A stretch of DNA of 49,429 nt from Pseudomonadota bacterium (lineage in GTDB: Bacteria; Pseudomonadota; Gammaproteobacteria; Acidiferrobacterales; Acidiferrobacteraceae), in the NCBI GenBank assembly GCA_021819245.1, contig JAKARI010000019.1, forward strand, positions 1-49,429, in the 5' to 3' direction. Under the pieces are notes generated by a model. The model made no database searches. It was not told the origin of the DNA and saw nothing but the letters and a program-made list of their open reading frames with translations. Below are positions 8,137-18,206 of the stretch, one piece after another (the stretch's first letter is position 1; every line of letters begins with the position of its first letter). The translations under genes and the position numbers were made by a program.

Positions 8137-9024
8137 ATGTCCCGACTGTCGCAGTTCGCGCGCGCCCTGTCTCGGCAGAAGGCCCTGCTGGCCTTCATTG
8201 CCATCCTCGTCCTCTACGGCGCCTATGTGTATTGGCGCAGTCTGCAGGATTATGTGAGCACCGATGACGCCTATGTAGGCGCCCATGTCGTCTCGATAGC
8301 CGCCCAGGTGGCGGGGCCTGCGGCCCAGGTATTCGTGCACGACAATCGCCCGGTCCGCGCCCATCAGCGCCTGTTCGAGATCGACCCGCACCCCTACCAG
8401 ATCGCCGTCCTCGCGGCGCGCGCCTTGGTCGCGCAACGCCACGCCCTCCTGGTCAATGCCGAGGCCATAAGCGGTCGCACGCAACGCATGGCCGCGCGCC
8501 ATTTCTTGTCCTCGCAGGCATCGGAAACGGCACAGGCCACGGTCAAGGCCGATCGCGCGGCCCTGGCGGCAGCCCAGGCGGCACTGGCGCGCGCGAAGCT
8601 CAACCTCTCCTACTGCCTGGTGCGCGCCCCGACCAATGGCTACCTCAGCAATATGCGGCTGCGGCCGGGTGCCTATATTCAGGCCGGCACGCCGCTCTTT
8701 GCCCTGATCGCAAGCCGCGAGTACTGGGTGACCGCCAACTTCAAGGAGACCTCTCTTGGCCATATGGTCGTGGGCGACCGTGCCCACGTCCATATCGACA
8801 TGTACCCCGGCCACATGTTCCGCGGTAAAGTGGTGGGTATAAGCGGCGGCAGCGGCACCGCCTTCTCGCTGCTCCCCCCGGAGAACGCCACGGGTAACTG
8901 GGTCAAAGTCACGCAGCGCGTCCCGGTGCGGGTCCTGATCCTCGACCCAAACCCCCACTGGCCGCTTCGAATCGGGACGAGCGCGGACGTCACGGTCTTT
9001 TTCCGCACGCACCGCAGACATTAA
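8137..9024 (+). CDS. emrA: EmrA/HlyD-type membrane fusion protein
   Basis: A 295-residue periplasmic adaptor. A single N-terminal membrane anchor (about residues 16-33) is followed by the family hallmark VSTDDAYVGAHVVSI (near 40-54), a coiled-coil hairpin rich in Ala (about 85-155), the second lipoyl half (LVRAPTNGYLSNM) and a beta-barrel domain with YWVTANFKET. The EmrA family links a DHA2-type pump to an outer-membrane channel of the TolC type. It starts 27 bases after the MarR gene. No TolC homologue is in this operon. Confidence 0.9.
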   Translation: MSRLSQFARALSRQKALLAFIAILVLYGAYVYWRSLQDYVSTDDAYVGAHVVSIAAQVAGPAAQVFVHDNRPVRAHQRLFEIDPHPYQIAVLAARALVAQRHALLVNAEAISGRTQRMAARHFLSSQASETAQATVKADRAALAAAQAALARAKLNLSYCLVRAPTNGYLSNMRLRPGAYIQAGTPLFALIASREYWVTANFKETSLGHMVVGDRAHVHIDMYPGHMFRGKVVGISGGSGTAFSLLPPENATGNWVKVTQRVPVRVLILDPNPHWPLRIGTSADVTVFFRTHRRH

Positions 9025-9035
9025 GGGAGGCTTTC

Positions 9036-9491
9036 ATGGTCTTTCGCAAGATGCTGCTTTGTTATGATGGCACGCGTGAGAGCCATGCGGCGCTGCGCCG
9101 GGGCGCGGAGCTCGCGCGCGGCTGCAGCGCAACCGTACATCTCCTCGCGGTGGTTCGCACGAGCGCGACATCGATCGTGGGCGAGTCGCTCTCAAGCGAC
9201 GCGCCCTTTGTCGAGCAGACCCGGCAGACTGAGGAGATCCTCAAGGAAGGGATCGCGCAGCTTGGCGCGCTTGGCCTAAAGGCCCAGGGGCATGTGGTCC
9301 TAGGCGAACCGATCGACGAGATCGCGCGCGCCGCACAGGCCCTCGAGGTCGACCTGATCGTCCTCGGTCATCATACGAAGTCGGGGTTCGCGCGCTGGTG
9401 GCAGGGATCCGTGGGCGAGTCGCTGCTCGATCGATCGCACTGCAGTATTCTGATATGCATCGAAAATCCACCCCCTAAAGCCGGCTCGTGA
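9036..9491 (+). CDS. Universal stress protein (UspA family)
   Basis: A 151-residue single Usp domain beginning MVFRKMLLCYDGTRES, the first strand and ATP-contacting Asp of the fold. Near the C-terminus LIVLGHHTKSGF and a GSVGESLLDRSHCSILI segment correspond to the nucleotide-binding loop, although the classical G-2x-G-9x-G-S/T spacing is only partly recognisable. An AGGGAGG ribosome site precedes the ATG. It is placed between the adaptor and pump genes and overlaps the pump start by 4 bases, so it is co-translated with efflux components. Its role there is unknown. Confidence 0.9.
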   Translation: MVFRKMLLCYDGTRESHAALRRGAELARGCSATVHLLAVVRTSATSIVGESLSSDAPFVEQTRQTEEILKEGIAQLGALGLKAQGHVVLGEPIDEIARAAQALEVDLIVLGHHTKSGFARWWQGSVGESLLDRSHCSILICIENPPPKAGS

Positions 9492-11005
9492 CCCCCCGGC
9501 AACGCCTGCTCATCACCATCGCGGTCATGGCCACGACCGTGATGCAGGTGCTGGACACGACCATCGTCAACGTCGCCCTGCCGCACATGGAAGGGCAGCT
9601 CGAGGCCACCCCCGATCAGATCACCTGGGTCCTGACCAGTTACCTGGTGGCATCCGCGATCTTCATGCCGCTTACGGGGTTTTTTACCGACCGGCTCGGC
9701 CGCCGGCGCTACCTTCTCATCAGCATATTCGGGTTCGTGCTGTTCTCGGCGCTGTGCGGGCTGGCGGCGTCCTTGGACCAGATCGTCGCATTCCGGCTCT
9801 TGCAGGGGGCCTTCGGGGCCTCCCTGGTCCCGCTTTCACAGGCCATCCTGGTGAGTGTCTACCCGATCGAGGAACGCGGGCGCGCGATGGCGATATGGGG
9901 CATCGGCGTCATGGTAGGTCCCATTCTCGGTCCGACCCTGGGCGGTTATCTGACCGAGGTCTTGAGCTGGCGCTGGACGTTTTTCATCAACCTTCCCGTC
10001 GGCATCCTCTCCTACGTCCTGGCCCTGACATCGGTGCCGGATACCGCGCGCCGGGAGCGCACCATGGACTGGGGGGGATTGGCGTATCTTGCCCTGTGCA
10101 TCAGCGCCCTGCAATTTCTTCTCGACCGCGGCAATGAATACGGCTGGCTGGGATCGCAGCGCATTCAGCTGGCCGCAGTGATTGCCATCGCGGGCCTTGC
10201 CGCGTTTACCGTGCATAGCGCCGGGCCACGGCGGTCGCGCCTGTTCGACCTGCGTATCCTTGCCGACCGGAACTTTACCGTGGCAAGCCTTCTGCTCGCG
10301 ATCTTCGGCCTGGGCATGTATGGGTCCATGGTCATGCAGCCGCTGTTCCTCGAACAGCTCCTCCACTACCCGACGCTCACCACCGGGCTTGCCATGGCCC
10401 CGCGCGGTGTCGTGAGCGCCATGAGCATGCTGATCGTGGGACGGCTCATTACCCGCATGAATCCGCGCATTCTGATCGCCATCGGTATTGTCCTAAGCGG
10501 ACTGGGCACCTGGGCCATGGGGGGCTATGACCTCCATATCAGCGAATGGCAGGTCATCTGGCCGGTCCTCGTTCAGGGCCTGGGGCTTGGCATGATCTAT
10601 GTGCCGTTGTCCACGATTGCGTTTTCGACCCTCCCGCGGGAGTCGGCATCAGAGGCCGCGGGGCTCTTTAGCCTCATGCGCACGGTCGGCTCGTCCATCG
10701 GCATCTCGCTTGTCACCACCATGTTCATCCGCCATGGCCAGATGGCATGGAATGCCATAGGAACACACATTACGGCCTTTGGGGCGGCCGCCGCCGCCTA
10801 TCTCGCGCCGCTGCATGTGCTCCCGCAAACGCCGCTCGGCGCCCAAGTGCTCGCCGGCACCCTCGCCCGGCAGTCGCAAATGGTGGCATTCGATGCCGCA
10901 TTTGTGTTTATCACCTTCAGTTTCGTGGCCATGCTGCCGCTCGTGCTCCTGATCGGGGGCCACCGGCTGGGCGGGGAGACGGCCCCCGTGGTTGCAGCCG
11001 ACTAG
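9488..11005 (+). CDS. emrB: DHA2-family 14-TM drug:H+ antiporter (EmrB/QacA type)
   Basis: A 505-residue inner-membrane pump. The first helix carries LDTTIVNVALPHM, the DHA2-specific motif with the conserved Asp. Motif A is FFTDRLGRRRYLL, motif C lies around GVMVGPILGPTLGG, and SWRWTFFINLPVG follows. The pattern and length fit 14 transmembrane helices. The GTG start overlaps the Usp stop (GTGA). With EmrA and an unlinked outer-membrane channel it would export toxic compounds. The substrate cannot be read from sequence. Confidence 0.93.
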   Translation: MTPRQRLLITIAVMATTVMQVLDTTIVNVALPHMEGQLEATPDQITWVLTSYLVASAIFMPLTGFFTDRLGRRRYLLISIFGFVLFSALCGLAASLDQIVAFRLLQGAFGASLVPLSQAILVSVYPIEERGRAMAIWGIGVMVGPILGPTLGGYLTEVLSWRWTFFINLPVGILSYVLALTSVPDTARRERTMDWGGLAYLALCISALQFLLDRGNEYGWLGSQRIQLAAVIAIAGLAAFTVHSAGPRRSRLFDLRILADRNFTVASLLLAIFGLGMYGSMVMQPLFLEQLLHYPTLTTGLAMAPRGVVSAMSMLIVGRLITRMNPRILIAIGIVLSGLGTWAMGGYDLHISEWQVIWPVLVQGLGLGMIYVPLSTIAFSTLPRESASEAAGLFSLMRTVGSSIGISLVTTMFIRHGQMAWNAIGTHITAFGAAAAAYLAPLHVLPQTPLGAQVLAGTLARQSQMVAFDAAFVFITFSFVAMLPLVLLIGGHRLGGETAPVVAAD

Positions 11006-11121
11006 GGCGCGGGCCCTCAAGGCCGCTATACTAGCGTCGGGGCGACACCGTCCCCAGGCATGCCGTCACACGGCCCGGTCCGGTCGCGGCGGTCATGGTC
11101 CCGAAATCTAAGGCTTGCGCG

Positions 11122-11826
11122 ATGAAACCTATTGCCATTTTCCGACATGCCCCGGGCGAAGGCCCGGGCTATCTGGCCGATGTCCTGAAAAGACGCGGCC
11201 TGTCCCACGTCCTCATACGCGTCGATCACGGCGACGCCATGCCAAGGATACCCGGCGAGTACTCGGGGCTGGTATTCATGGGCGGCCCCATGAGCGTCAA
11301 CGACCCCCTGCCCTGGATCCCGCAGGCGCTCGCGCTGATCCGCGCGGCCCAAGCGGCGGGCCTACCGGTCCTGGGTCACTGCCTGGGGGGGCAGCTCATC
11401 AGCAAGGCCCTGGGCGGGGTGGTTGCCCCCAACCCGGTGATGGAGATCGGCTGGGCCCCGGTCGAGCGCGTGCCGGGCGAGGCCGCCTCGCACTGGCTTG
11501 GGCCACTGCCCGAGCGCTTCGAGGTCTTTCACTGGCACGGCGAGACCTTCACGGTCCCCGAGGGCGCCGCCTCGATTCTGAAAAGCCCCTTCTGCCGCCA
11601 TCAGGGCTTTGTCATAGGCCGCACCCTGGCCCTGCAATGCCATATCGAAATGACCGTGACCATGGTCGAGGCCTGGGCAGGCAGCCCGGCCGGCCAGGCG
11701 CTCGTGGCCTCGCCCTCGATTCAGACGGCGGACGCGATGCGCGAGGATGTGAAGGCCAAGGTCGCCGCCTTGCACGCGATCGCCGATACCGTATACGCCC
11801 GTTGGCTCGATCCGCTGTGCGCATAG
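11122..11826 (+). CDS. Class I glutamine amidotransferase-like protein
   Basis: A 234-residue protein with the GATase1 fold. The nucleophile elbow is GHCLGGQLISKALGG, and the histidine of the catalytic pair is in LALQCHIEMT. An additional conserved segment, FHWHGETFTVP, is characteristic of stand-alone amidotransferases related to GuaA N-domains. ATG 11122 (MKPIAIFRH) is preferred over an in-frame ATG at 11095. It overlaps the ROK kinase start by 10 bases, implying coupled translation. Substrate and partner synthetase are unknown. Confidence 0.88.
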   Translation: MKPIAIFRHAPGEGPGYLADVLKRRGLSHVLIRVDHGDAMPRIPGEYSGLVFMGGPMSVNDPLPWIPQALALIRAAQAAGLPVLGHCLGGQLISKALGGVVAPNPVMEIGWAPVERVPGEAASHWLGPLPERFEVFHWHGETFTVPEGAASILKSPFCRHQGFVIGRTLALQCHIEMTVTMVEAWAGSPAGQALVASPSIQTADAMREDVKAKVAALHAIADTVYARWLDPLCA

Positions 11827-12707
11827 GCATCGATCTGGGCGGCACCAAGATCGAAGGGATCGCGATCGACGCGCACGGCCTCGAACGGGCGCGCGCCCGG
11901 GTCCCGACCCCCGCCGCCCAAGGCTATGACGCCATTCTGACGGCCATCGCCGGGGTCATTGCGGATCTCGAGGCGACGACGGGGGAGACCGGCACGATAG
12001 GCATCGGCAGCCCGGGCGCGATCTCGCACAAGACCGGGGCGATCAAGAATTCCAACACCGCCTGCCTAAACGGCCGGGCCCTGCGCGAGGACTTGGCCGA
12101 CCGCCTCAACCGGCCCATCCGTCTCGAAAACGACGCCAATTGCCTCGCCTTGAGCGAGGCACGCGACGGCGCGGGCCAGGGGATGCGGTGCGTATTCGCC
12201 GTCATCTTAGGCACCGGGGTCGGCGGCGGGCTCATCATCGACGGCCGGCTCTGGCCCGGACGCCAGGGGATCGCAGGCGAGTGGGGGCATAACGTCCTGG
12301 AGGCCGATGGCCCGGCCTGCTACTGCGGGCGCCGGGGATGCGTAGAGACCCTGCTATCCGGACCGGGGCTTGCCGCAAGCTACCGGGCCCTCGGCGGGCG
12401 CACGGGGTATGCGGCCCATGAGATCGCCGCGCACGCAGCGGACGATCCCCGGGCACGGGCCGCGCTCGACCTGTACTGCACGCGCCTTGGGCGCGCGCTT
12501 GGCACGGTGGTCAATATCGTGGACCCCGACGTGATCGTGTTGGGCGGGGGTCTGAGCGCCATCGCGGACCTCTACAGCAAGGGGCGTGAGGCGCTCGCGC
12601 AGGCGGCGTTTACGGACGATCTCACCACACCCATCGTCTGCGCCCGCCATGGCGCGGCCTCCGGGGTACGCGGCGCCGCCCATCTCTGGCCACCTACAGC
12701 CCCGTAA
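11817..12707 (+). CDS. ROK-family sugar kinase
   Basis: A 296-residue protein with a GTG start. The N-terminal [14 protein letters not shown] is the ROK/ASKHA phosphate-binding loop, and [14 protein letters not shown] is the second ATP motif. The catalytic Asp is in [13 protein letters not shown]. The zinc-binding ROK signature is [20 protein letters not shown]. Proteins of this type act as fructokinase, glucokinase or N-acetylsugar kinases; the residues do not decide between them. No transcription-factor HTH is present. The start overlaps the preceding amidotransferase by 10 bases. Confidence 0.9.
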   Translation: MRIGIDLGGTKIEGIAIDAHGLERARARVPTPAAQGYDAILTAIAGVIADLEATTGETGTIGIGSPGAISHKTGAIKNSNTACLNGRALREDLADRLNRPIRLENDANCLALSEARDGAGQGMRCVFAVILGTGVGGGLIIDGRLWPGRQGIAGEWGHNVLEADGPACYCGRRGCVETLLSGPGLAASYRALGGRTGYAAHEIAAHAADDPRARAALDLYCTRLGRALGTVVNIVDPDVIVLGGGLSAIADLYSKGREALAQAAFTDDLTTPIVCARHGAASGVRGAAHLWPPTAP

Positions 12708-12870
12708 GCACCGAAACAGAGGGCCCAGGCGCGGCGGTTGCGGGATAGGCCCCATGCCCCGCGACCGCGGTATTCGTATATCATTACGAGAGGCGGTCGC
12801 GCAGGCGGCGCGGCCACAGGCCCCAGGAAATCATCCGCCCTTTTCAACGATCAAGGACCCTCCACCATCC

Positions 12871-14571
12871 ATGCGTACACAGGCACTGCTGCTCGCCACC
12901 CTGAAAGAGACCCCGGCGGACGCCGAGATCGTAAGCCACAGGCTCATGTTGCGGGCCGGCATGATCCGCAAGCTGGCCTCGGGGCTCTACACATGGCTGC
13001 CCACGGGGCTTAGGGTGCTGCGCAAGGTCGAGGCGGTGGTGCGCGAGGAGATGGACCGGTCCGGGGCCCTGGAGGTCCTCATGCCGGCCATTCAGCCCTC
13101 CGAGCTCTGGCAGGAATCGGAGCGCTGGGAATACTACGGACCGGAGCTCTTGCGGCTGACCGACCGCCATGAGCGGGCGTTCTGCTTTGGCCCCACCCAC
13201 GAGGAGGTCATCACCGATCTCGCGCGCCGCGAGATCAAAAGCTACCGCCAGCTGCCCCTGAACTTCTACCAGATTCAGACCAAGTTCCGCGACGAGGTGC
13301 GCCCGCGATTCGGCGTCATGCGCGCGCGCGAGTTCCTGATGAAAGACGCCTACTCCTTTCATGCCGATCACGCCTCGCTCAAGGCCACCTATGAGGTCAT
13401 GTACGCGACCTATCAGCGCATCTTCACGCGTCTTGGCCTGCGCTTTCGTGCGGTGCGGGCCGACACCGGCAGCATAGGGGGCGACGCCTCCCACGAGTTC
13501 CATGTCCTGGCCGACACCGGAGAGGATGCCATCATCACCTGCCGGGCGTGCGACTACGCCGCCAACGTCGAGCTCGCGCAAAGCGCCCCGGGCGCGCCGC
13601 GGGCGGCCGCCACCGAGACGCTCACGCCGGTGCATACGGGCGCTGCGCGCACCATAGACGAGGTGGCGCAGGCACTCTCCGTGCCCGCTACGCGCATTCT
13701 GAAAACACTCTTCATCAAGGGCACGGAGGGCCCGATCGCGCTCTTTGTGCGCGGCGATCGCGAGATCAATCCCATCAAGGCCGCCAAGGTCCCCCATGCC
13801 CTCAGCCCGCTTGCCTTCGCCACACCCGCCGAGGTGCGCGCCGCAGGGGGCGTGCCGGGCACGGCCGGGCCGGCGGGCCTTTCGGTCCCGGGCTACGCCG
13901 ATCCCGAGGCCCTGGCGCTCGCCGACTTCGTATGCGGCGCCAATCGCGAAGACCACCATCTCAAGGGCGCGAACTGGGGACGCGACTTTCCGGAGCCCTC
14001 GGCCTTTGATCTGCGCGAGGTGACAGGAGGCGACCCCTGCCCGCAATGCGGGGCGGGCCTCGAGCGCGGCCGCGGCATCGAGGTCGGACACATCTTTCAG
14101 CTGGGCACGAAGTACAGCAACCGGATGGCCGCGGGCTTTCTCGACGAGGCCGGCCAGTCCCGGCCGTTTATCATGGGCTGCTATGGCATCGGCGTATCGC
14201 GGGTCGTGGCCGCCGCCATCGAGCAAAACCACGACGAGCGGGGCATCATCTGGCCGGCTGCGATCGCGCCCTTTACAGTCGCCATCGTGCCCATCGGTTA
14301 CCACAAATCCCCGGAGGTGGCGCAGGCTGCGCACACGCTCTATGCCGACCTGCGCCAAGACGGCGTGGATGTCCTGCTCGATGACCGCGATGAACGCCCG
14401 GGCGTATTGTTCGGGGACATGGATCTGATTGGCATACCCCATAGGCTCGTGATCGGCGAGCGCGGACTTCAGGCCGGCACGATCGAATATAAAGGACGCA
14501 CCGATGCTCAGCCCTGCGACTGGCCGCTCGCCGATGCCCGGTCCCGGCTTGCCCAGCGCCTGGCGTCCTAG
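12871..14571 (+). CDS. proS: Prolyl-tRNA synthetase (bacterial type with editing domain)
   Basis: A 566-residue class II synthetase. Motif 1 is in the N-terminal region ([21 protein letters not shown]), motif 2 is [26 protein letters not shown] (first 20 residues spanning FRDE and the arginine), and motif 3 is [17 protein letters not shown]. Residues about 225-390 form the INS editing domain that clears Ala-tRNAPro (KTLFIKG and AKVPHAL region). The C-terminal anticodon-binding domain ends the protein. Start ATG 12871 ([19 protein letters not shown]) is the family start; upstream in-frame codons overlap the ROK gene in another frame. Confidence 0.96.
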   Translation: MRTQALLLATLKETPADAEIVSHRLMLRAGMIRKLASGLYTWLPTGLRVLRKVEAVVREEMDRSGALEVLMPAIQPSELWQESERWEYYGPELLRLTDRHERAFCFGPTHEEVITDLARREIKSYRQLPLNFYQIQTKFRDEVRPRFGVMRAREFLMKDAYSFHADHASLKATYEVMYATYQRIFTRLGLRFRAVRADTGSIGGDASHEFHVLADTGEDAIITCRACDYAANVELAQSAPGAPRAAATETLTPVHTGAARTIDEVAQALSVPATRILKTLFIKGTEGPIALFVRGDREINPIKAAKVPHALSPLAFATPAEVRAAGGVPGTAGPAGLSVPGYADPEALALADFVCGANREDHHLKGANWGRDFPEPSAFDLREVTGGDPCPQCGAGLERGRGIEVGHIFQLGTKYSNRMAAGFLDEAGQSRPFIMGCYGIGVSRVVAAAIEQNHDERGIIWPAAIAPFTVAIVPIGYHKSPEVAQAAHTLYADLRQDGVDVLLDDRDERPGVLFGDMDLIGIPHRLVIGERGLQAGTIEYKGRTDAQPCDWPLADARSRLAQRLAS

Positions 14572-15103
14572 GGCGCTGGGGCTTGCGCTCTTGGCGCTTG
14601 CGCCCACGGCAAGCGCCGCCTCCGGCGCGCCCTGGGGACATATCCCCGTGCACCGCGACGCCTTCCCGAACCGCTTCGCGGCCGAGGTGTGGCTTGCCGA
14701 CATGTCGCAGCGCCTCTCGATCCTGGTCCCGGGGCGCCATTTCCGGGTGCGCCTCTTGGAGGATGTCCGGTATGCCGCGCTGCGTGAAGGCCTGCGTCCC
14801 CGCGTGGTGCTCGCCGTCATCGAGGTGGAAAGCGGCTTTAATCCCTACGCGATCTCCTCGCAGGGGGCGCTTGGCCTCATGCAGGTGATGCCGTTTTGGA
14901 CAAAACGCCTCGGCGCGCCCTCGGCCAACCTCTTTCGTATACGCACCAATCTGCGCATGGGCTGCCGCATCCTGCGCCATTACCTCAACCGCCATCAGGG
15001 GGACCTATTCACGGCGCTTGCCGCCTACAACGGCAGCAATGGGCGGCGCTACTACCCAGACCGTGTCTATCGCGTATTCCACGCCCGCTGGTTTCATCAA
15101 TAA
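14504..15103 (+). CDS. Lytic transglycosylase, SLT/LT type
   Basis: A 199-residue exported protein. An N-terminal arginine stretch and a hydrophobic core ([14 protein letters not shown], ending near residue 38) form the signal peptide. The SLT domain starts near residue 100, with the catalytic Glu109 in [12 protein letters not shown], then [11 protein letters not shown] and [11 protein letters not shown]. It cleaves peptidoglycan strands with anhydro-muropeptide formation. ATG 14504 has an AAAGGA site 7 bases upstream but overlaps proS by 68 bases; ATG 14534 is an alternative and keeps the signal peptide. Confidence 0.9.
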   Translation: MLSPATGRSPMPGPGLPSAWRPRALGLALLALAPTASAASGAPWGHIPVHRDAFPNRFAAEVWLADMSQRLSILVPGRHFRVRLLEDVRYAALREGLRPRVVLAVIEVESGFNPYAISSQGALGLMQVMPFWTKRLGAPSANLFRIRTNLRMGCRILRHYLNRHQGDLFTALAAYNGSNGRRYYPDRVYRVFHARWFHQ

Positions 15104-15171
15104 AGAGCGCCGGGAAGGGACGGGGAATGGGGGTGCGGCCCGCCGTTGGGCGCGACCCGACATCCGCGTCT

Positions 15172-15453
15172 TCAGGTCTCGTCGTAGCGCACCACAAAAC
15201 CCTCGGACCCGCGCCATTCGCCGGCCATCTCGCGCTCCATGCCGGCGACATGCGCGCCGGGCGGGCCCTTGGCGACCTGCCTTATGAGCGCCTCGAGCGC
15301 CGCCTCCGAACCGCAGGCCAGCACCTCGACGGACCCGTTTGCGCGATTGCGGACCCAGCCCCTGACGCCAAGACCGCGTGCCCCATCGCGCACATAGGCA
15401 CGAAAGCCGACGCCCTGTACCCTCCCGGTGACGGTCAATCTGACACAGGCCAT
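15172..15453 (-). CDS. acyP: Acylphosphatase
   Basis: A 93-residue enzyme that hydrolyses carboxyl-phosphate bonds. The signature GRVQGVGFR (residues 10-18) gives catalytic Arg18, and GWVRN gives catalytic Asn36, with the usual 18-residue separation. Length and ferredoxin-like fold pattern are standard. ATG 15453 is chosen because a GAGGGGGG ribosome site precedes it and the upstream extension is not family-like. It is convergent with the transglycosylase gene. Confidence 0.94.
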   Translation of the reverse strand: MACVRLTVTGRVQGVGFRAYVRDGARGLGVRGWVRNRANGSVEVLACGSEAALEALIRQVAKGPPGAHVAGMEREMAGEWRGSEGFVVRYDET

Positions 15454-15613
15454 AGCCCCCCTCAAAGACGCACCGCGCCCCGGCGCTGTGCGTCTATCCT
15501 CGCATGCGCCCTTATCCGCATATCCCGCCATACGGCAAGGGGTTTAGGGCATCCGGAGATCGGCCGGGGCTGCGCGTGACACCGCACCCGGGCGCTGAGC
15601 TCAAGATGGCCCC

Positions 15614-16495
15614 CTATGGGGCCGCGGGAAACCGCTCGCGCGCCTCGCGCACGGACTTCCAGAAGGCGTAACCGGCGATCGGTACGAGCATGATCACGAC
15701 CAGAAAAAGGCCCACGCCCAGGTGCGCCAGATTGTGGATATGCAGGCCGGTCGTCCAGGACATCGAGGCAAGCTCCGGTGCCATGAGGCCGAGCGCCCCC
15801 ACGATCATAAAGGTCATCCCCCCGCCGCTTAACGTGCGCCCGGCCATCTTGCGCGCAACATACACGCGCGCCCGGCCGTCGAGCTTGCGCCGCGCCATCC
15901 AGCCCCCGAACAACGAGCCGATGAGCATCTGCGTGACCATAGTCCCGAGCCCAAAGAGCAGGCCCGGCAGGAACGCGAGGTAGGGGCTGCGCGTGGCCGG
16001 GGCGAGGACCGTATAGACGATGATGGCAAAGGCGCCTGTGCCCCACCCGGCGAGAAAACCGTGGACGAGCGGCATGTAGCGCGGCAGGGCCGCGGGCTCG
16101 ACGGACGGCTCATGGTCGAGCGCATGGCTATGAAAGAGGTGCGGGACACGGCCCTTGCGCAATATGTAATACCCCGAGGCCGCCATGACCAGGCCCACGA
16201 CGATATACACCGCGAAGTTCCAGCGCGCCCCTACCAGGAAATCGGTCATGGCGAAGTAGGCAAGCTCCGAGGCGATCGCGCGCTGCAGGGTAAAGGCCGC
16301 CGAAAAGAGCAGGCCGGCCCTAAAGCCCCCACGGATCGAGTACGACCCGATGGCATAGTTGAACGTAATGGGCCAGGTGTGCTCGTCGGGCGTTATCCCA
16401 TGCACCATGCCCAGGAAAAACGCCGTGACGAGCGCCAGACCCACGCCCAGACTGGCAAGCCTCGGATCCCAGAGGTTCAAATCGGCAATCGCCAT
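15614..16495 (-). CDS. Polytopic membrane protein with HGITPDEHTWP motif (NiCoT/RcnA-like, tentative)
   Basis: A 293-residue inner-membrane protein with about 6-7 hydrophobic segments. The first helix ends in GMVHGITPDEHTWPITF, reminiscent of the His/Asp-rich metal-binding helix of NiCoT and RcnA transporters (HxxxxDH-type). A His-rich cytosolic loop follows the third helix (HLFHSHALDHE). A Gly-rich segment (FLPGLLFGLGTMVTQ) resembles a second repeat. Transport of a divalent metal such as Ni or Co is an inference from these histidines; the substrate is unproven. It is transcribed alone. Confidence 0.6.
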   Translation of the reverse strand: MAIADLNLWDPRLASLGVGLALVTAFFLGMVHGITPDEHTWPITFNYAIGSYSIRGGFRAGLLFSAAFTLQRAIASELAYFAMTDFLVGARWNFAVYIVVGLVMAASGYYILRKGRVPHLFHSHALDHEPSVEPAALPRYMPLVHGFLAGWGTGAFAIIVYTVLAPATRSPYLAFLPGLLFGLGTMVTQMLIGSLFGGWMARRKLDGRARVYVARKMAGRTLSGGGMTFMIVGALGLMAPELASMSWTTGLHIHNLAHLGVGLFLVVIMLVPIAGYAFWKSVREARERFPAAP

Positions 16496-16529
16496 TCCCT
16501 ATGCCCCGTTTTCGCACGCAGGCGGTACT

Positions 16530-17561
16530 CTACCGGCAATCGATGGCCGCGCCAACTGCGGGCACCGGGACCTTGGCCGGGGCACCCGCCTGCTCGCGTA
16601 CCAGGCGCGGGACGAGATAGCCGGGAAGCCGCGCGCGCACGACCTCAAGCAAACCGGCCGCGCGCGCGGCATCGACCGCGAAATGCCGCGCCCCCTCCAC
16701 GCAGTCGAGCATATGGAGATAGTAAGGCAAGACGCCGGCCGCAAACGCCCGCTCGCTCAAGGCCGCCAGCACATCGGCATCATCATTGACCCCGGCAAGC
16801 AGCACCGCCTGATTGAGGAGCGTCACGCCCGCCACCTTAAGACGCGCGCATGCCGAAATGACCGCCTCGTCGATCTCTTGCGGATGGTTTATGTGCAGCA
16901 CCATGACGACTGCGGCCCGGGCCTGATCGAGCCACCCCAGGAGTCCCTCGTCGACGCGGCTTGGAATCACCACCGGCACGCGTGTGTGAAACCGCACGCG
17001 TTCGATATGCGGTATGCCTCGCAGCGTGTGCATCAGATCCGCGAGCCTGTCGTCGCTGAGGGTGAGCGGGTCGCCGCCGCTTAAGATCACCTCGCGGATC
17101 GAGCGGTCGGCGGCGATATGGGCCGAGGCCGCCTGCCAGCGGTCGCGCGCGGCCTGGGACTGGGCGTACGGGAAGTGGCGGCGAAAGCAATAACGGCAGT
17201 GCACGGCGCACGCCCCGGTGGCGGTGAGGAGCACGCGGCCTTCGTATTTGCGCAAGACCCCGGGGGCCACCTGGGCGGCGAGATCGCCGACCGGGTCCTT
17301 CGAGAACCCGGGCTGATCGGCCTGCTCGCAATCGAGCGGCAGGACCTGACGCAACAGGGGGTCACGCGGGTCGCCGGGGCGGATGCGCGCCAGATAGGCG
17401 GGGGGGACCCGTACCGGGAAGCGACCGTGCGCGATGCGCGCGGCCGCGCACAGCCCCTCTGGCAGGCCCAGGGCCCGGATAAGGGCCTCGGGGTCGCGAA
17501 TGGCCGCGGCGAGCTCCGCCTGCCAGGGTGCCTGCCGTGCAGGATCGGTTCGATGTATCAT
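16530..17561 (-). CDS. epmB: EF-P beta-lysylation protein EpmB (lysine 2,3-aminomutase family)
   Basis: A 343-residue radical-SAM enzyme. The cluster-binding motif is CAVHCRYC, with Cys118, Cys122 and Cys125, followed by the FRRHFPY typical of lysine aminomutases. EpmB converts (S)-alpha-lysine to (R)-beta-lysine, which EpmA attaches to EF-P. The shorter length relative to clostridial aminomutases fits EpmB. It is divergent from efp, with only 75 bases between starts; ATG 17561 is preferred over 17591, and its ribosome site is weak. Confidence 0.93.
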   Translation of the reverse strand: MIHRTDPARQAPWQAELAAAIRDPEALIRALGLPEGLCAAARIAHGRFPVRVPPAYLARIRPGDPRDPLLRQVLPLDCEQADQPGFSKDPVGDLAAQVAPGVLRKYEGRVLLTATGACAVHCRYCFRRHFPYAQSQAARDRWQAASAHIAADRSIREVILSGGDPLTLSDDRLADLMHTLRGIPHIERVRFHTRVPVVIPSRVDEGLLGWLDQARAAVVMVLHINHPQEIDEAVISACARLKVAGVTLLNQAVLLAGVNDDADVLAALSERAFAAGVLPYYLHMLDCVEGARHFAVDAARAAGLLEVVRARLPGYLVPRLVREQAGAPAKVPVPAVGAAIDCR

Positions 17562-17636
17562 AGGCGCGCACTGTCCGTGTTCGGTCGACAAAAGGCAAGC
17601 GACACCGGCCAGCCCCTACTCCAATTCGAGAGCGTC

Positions 17637-18206
17637 ATGACCACCTACAGCACCAACGAATTCAAGAATGGGCTCAAGATCATGCTCGACGCCGACCCCT
17701 GCGCCATCATTGAAAACGAGTTCGTGAAACCCGGCAAGGGCCAGGCCTTCAACCGCGTCAAGATCCGCAATCTCAAGACCGGGCGCGTGGTCGAGCGCAC
17801 CTTCAAGTCGGGCGACACCGTCGAGGGTGCCGATGTCGTCGACGTCGAGATGCAGTACCTGTATAGCGACGGGGACTTCTGGTACTTCATGTCGCCCGAG
17901 ACCTATGAACAGTTGGGGGCCGACAAGACCGCCGTGGGCGAGGCCGCCAAATGGCTCAAGGAACAGGCGCTCTGCCTGGTGACGCTCTGGAACGGCGTGC
18001 CCTTGAGTGTGGCAGCACCGGTCCATGTCGTGCTCAAGGTCACGGATACGGACCCCGGGGTGCGCGGCGACACGAGCGGCGGCGGCGGCAAACCCGCGAC
18101 CCTCGAGACCGGCGCGGTCGTGCGCGTGCCGCTTTTCATCAATATCGGCGATACCCTGAAGATCAACACCGAGACCGGCGAATACATTGCCCGCGCCAAG
18201 GAATAG
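17637..18206 (+). CDS. efp: Translation elongation factor P
   Basis: A 189-residue three-domain protein that relieves ribosome stalling at polyproline. Lys34 in VKPGKGQAF is the conserved site for beta-lysylation by EpmA. The C-terminal signature [16 protein letters not shown] is the EF-P family pattern. ATG 17637 gives the exact family length, and the in-frame upstream region is antisense to epmB. The EpmA start overlaps its last codons. Confidence 0.97.
   Translation: MTTYSTNEFKNGLKIMLDADPCAIIENEFVKPGKGQAFNRVKIRNLKTGRVVERTFKSGDTVEGADVVDVEMQYLYSDGDFWYFMSPETYEQLGADKTAVGEAAKWLKEQALCLVTLWNGVPLSVAAPVHVVLKVTDTDPGVRGDTSGGGGKPATLETGAVVRVPLFINIGDTLKINTETGEYIARAKE

Noticed and set aside
11027-11032. 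TATACT before the amidotransferase gene as a promoter
   Set aside because: No acceptable -35 at 15-19 bases upstream, and the start codon is 90 bases away.
12844-14820. 658-codon minus-strand ORF opposite proS
   Set aside because: It is antisense to proS, whose motifs are unambiguous. In GC-rich DNA such long shadow ORFs are expected, and the translation resembles no family.
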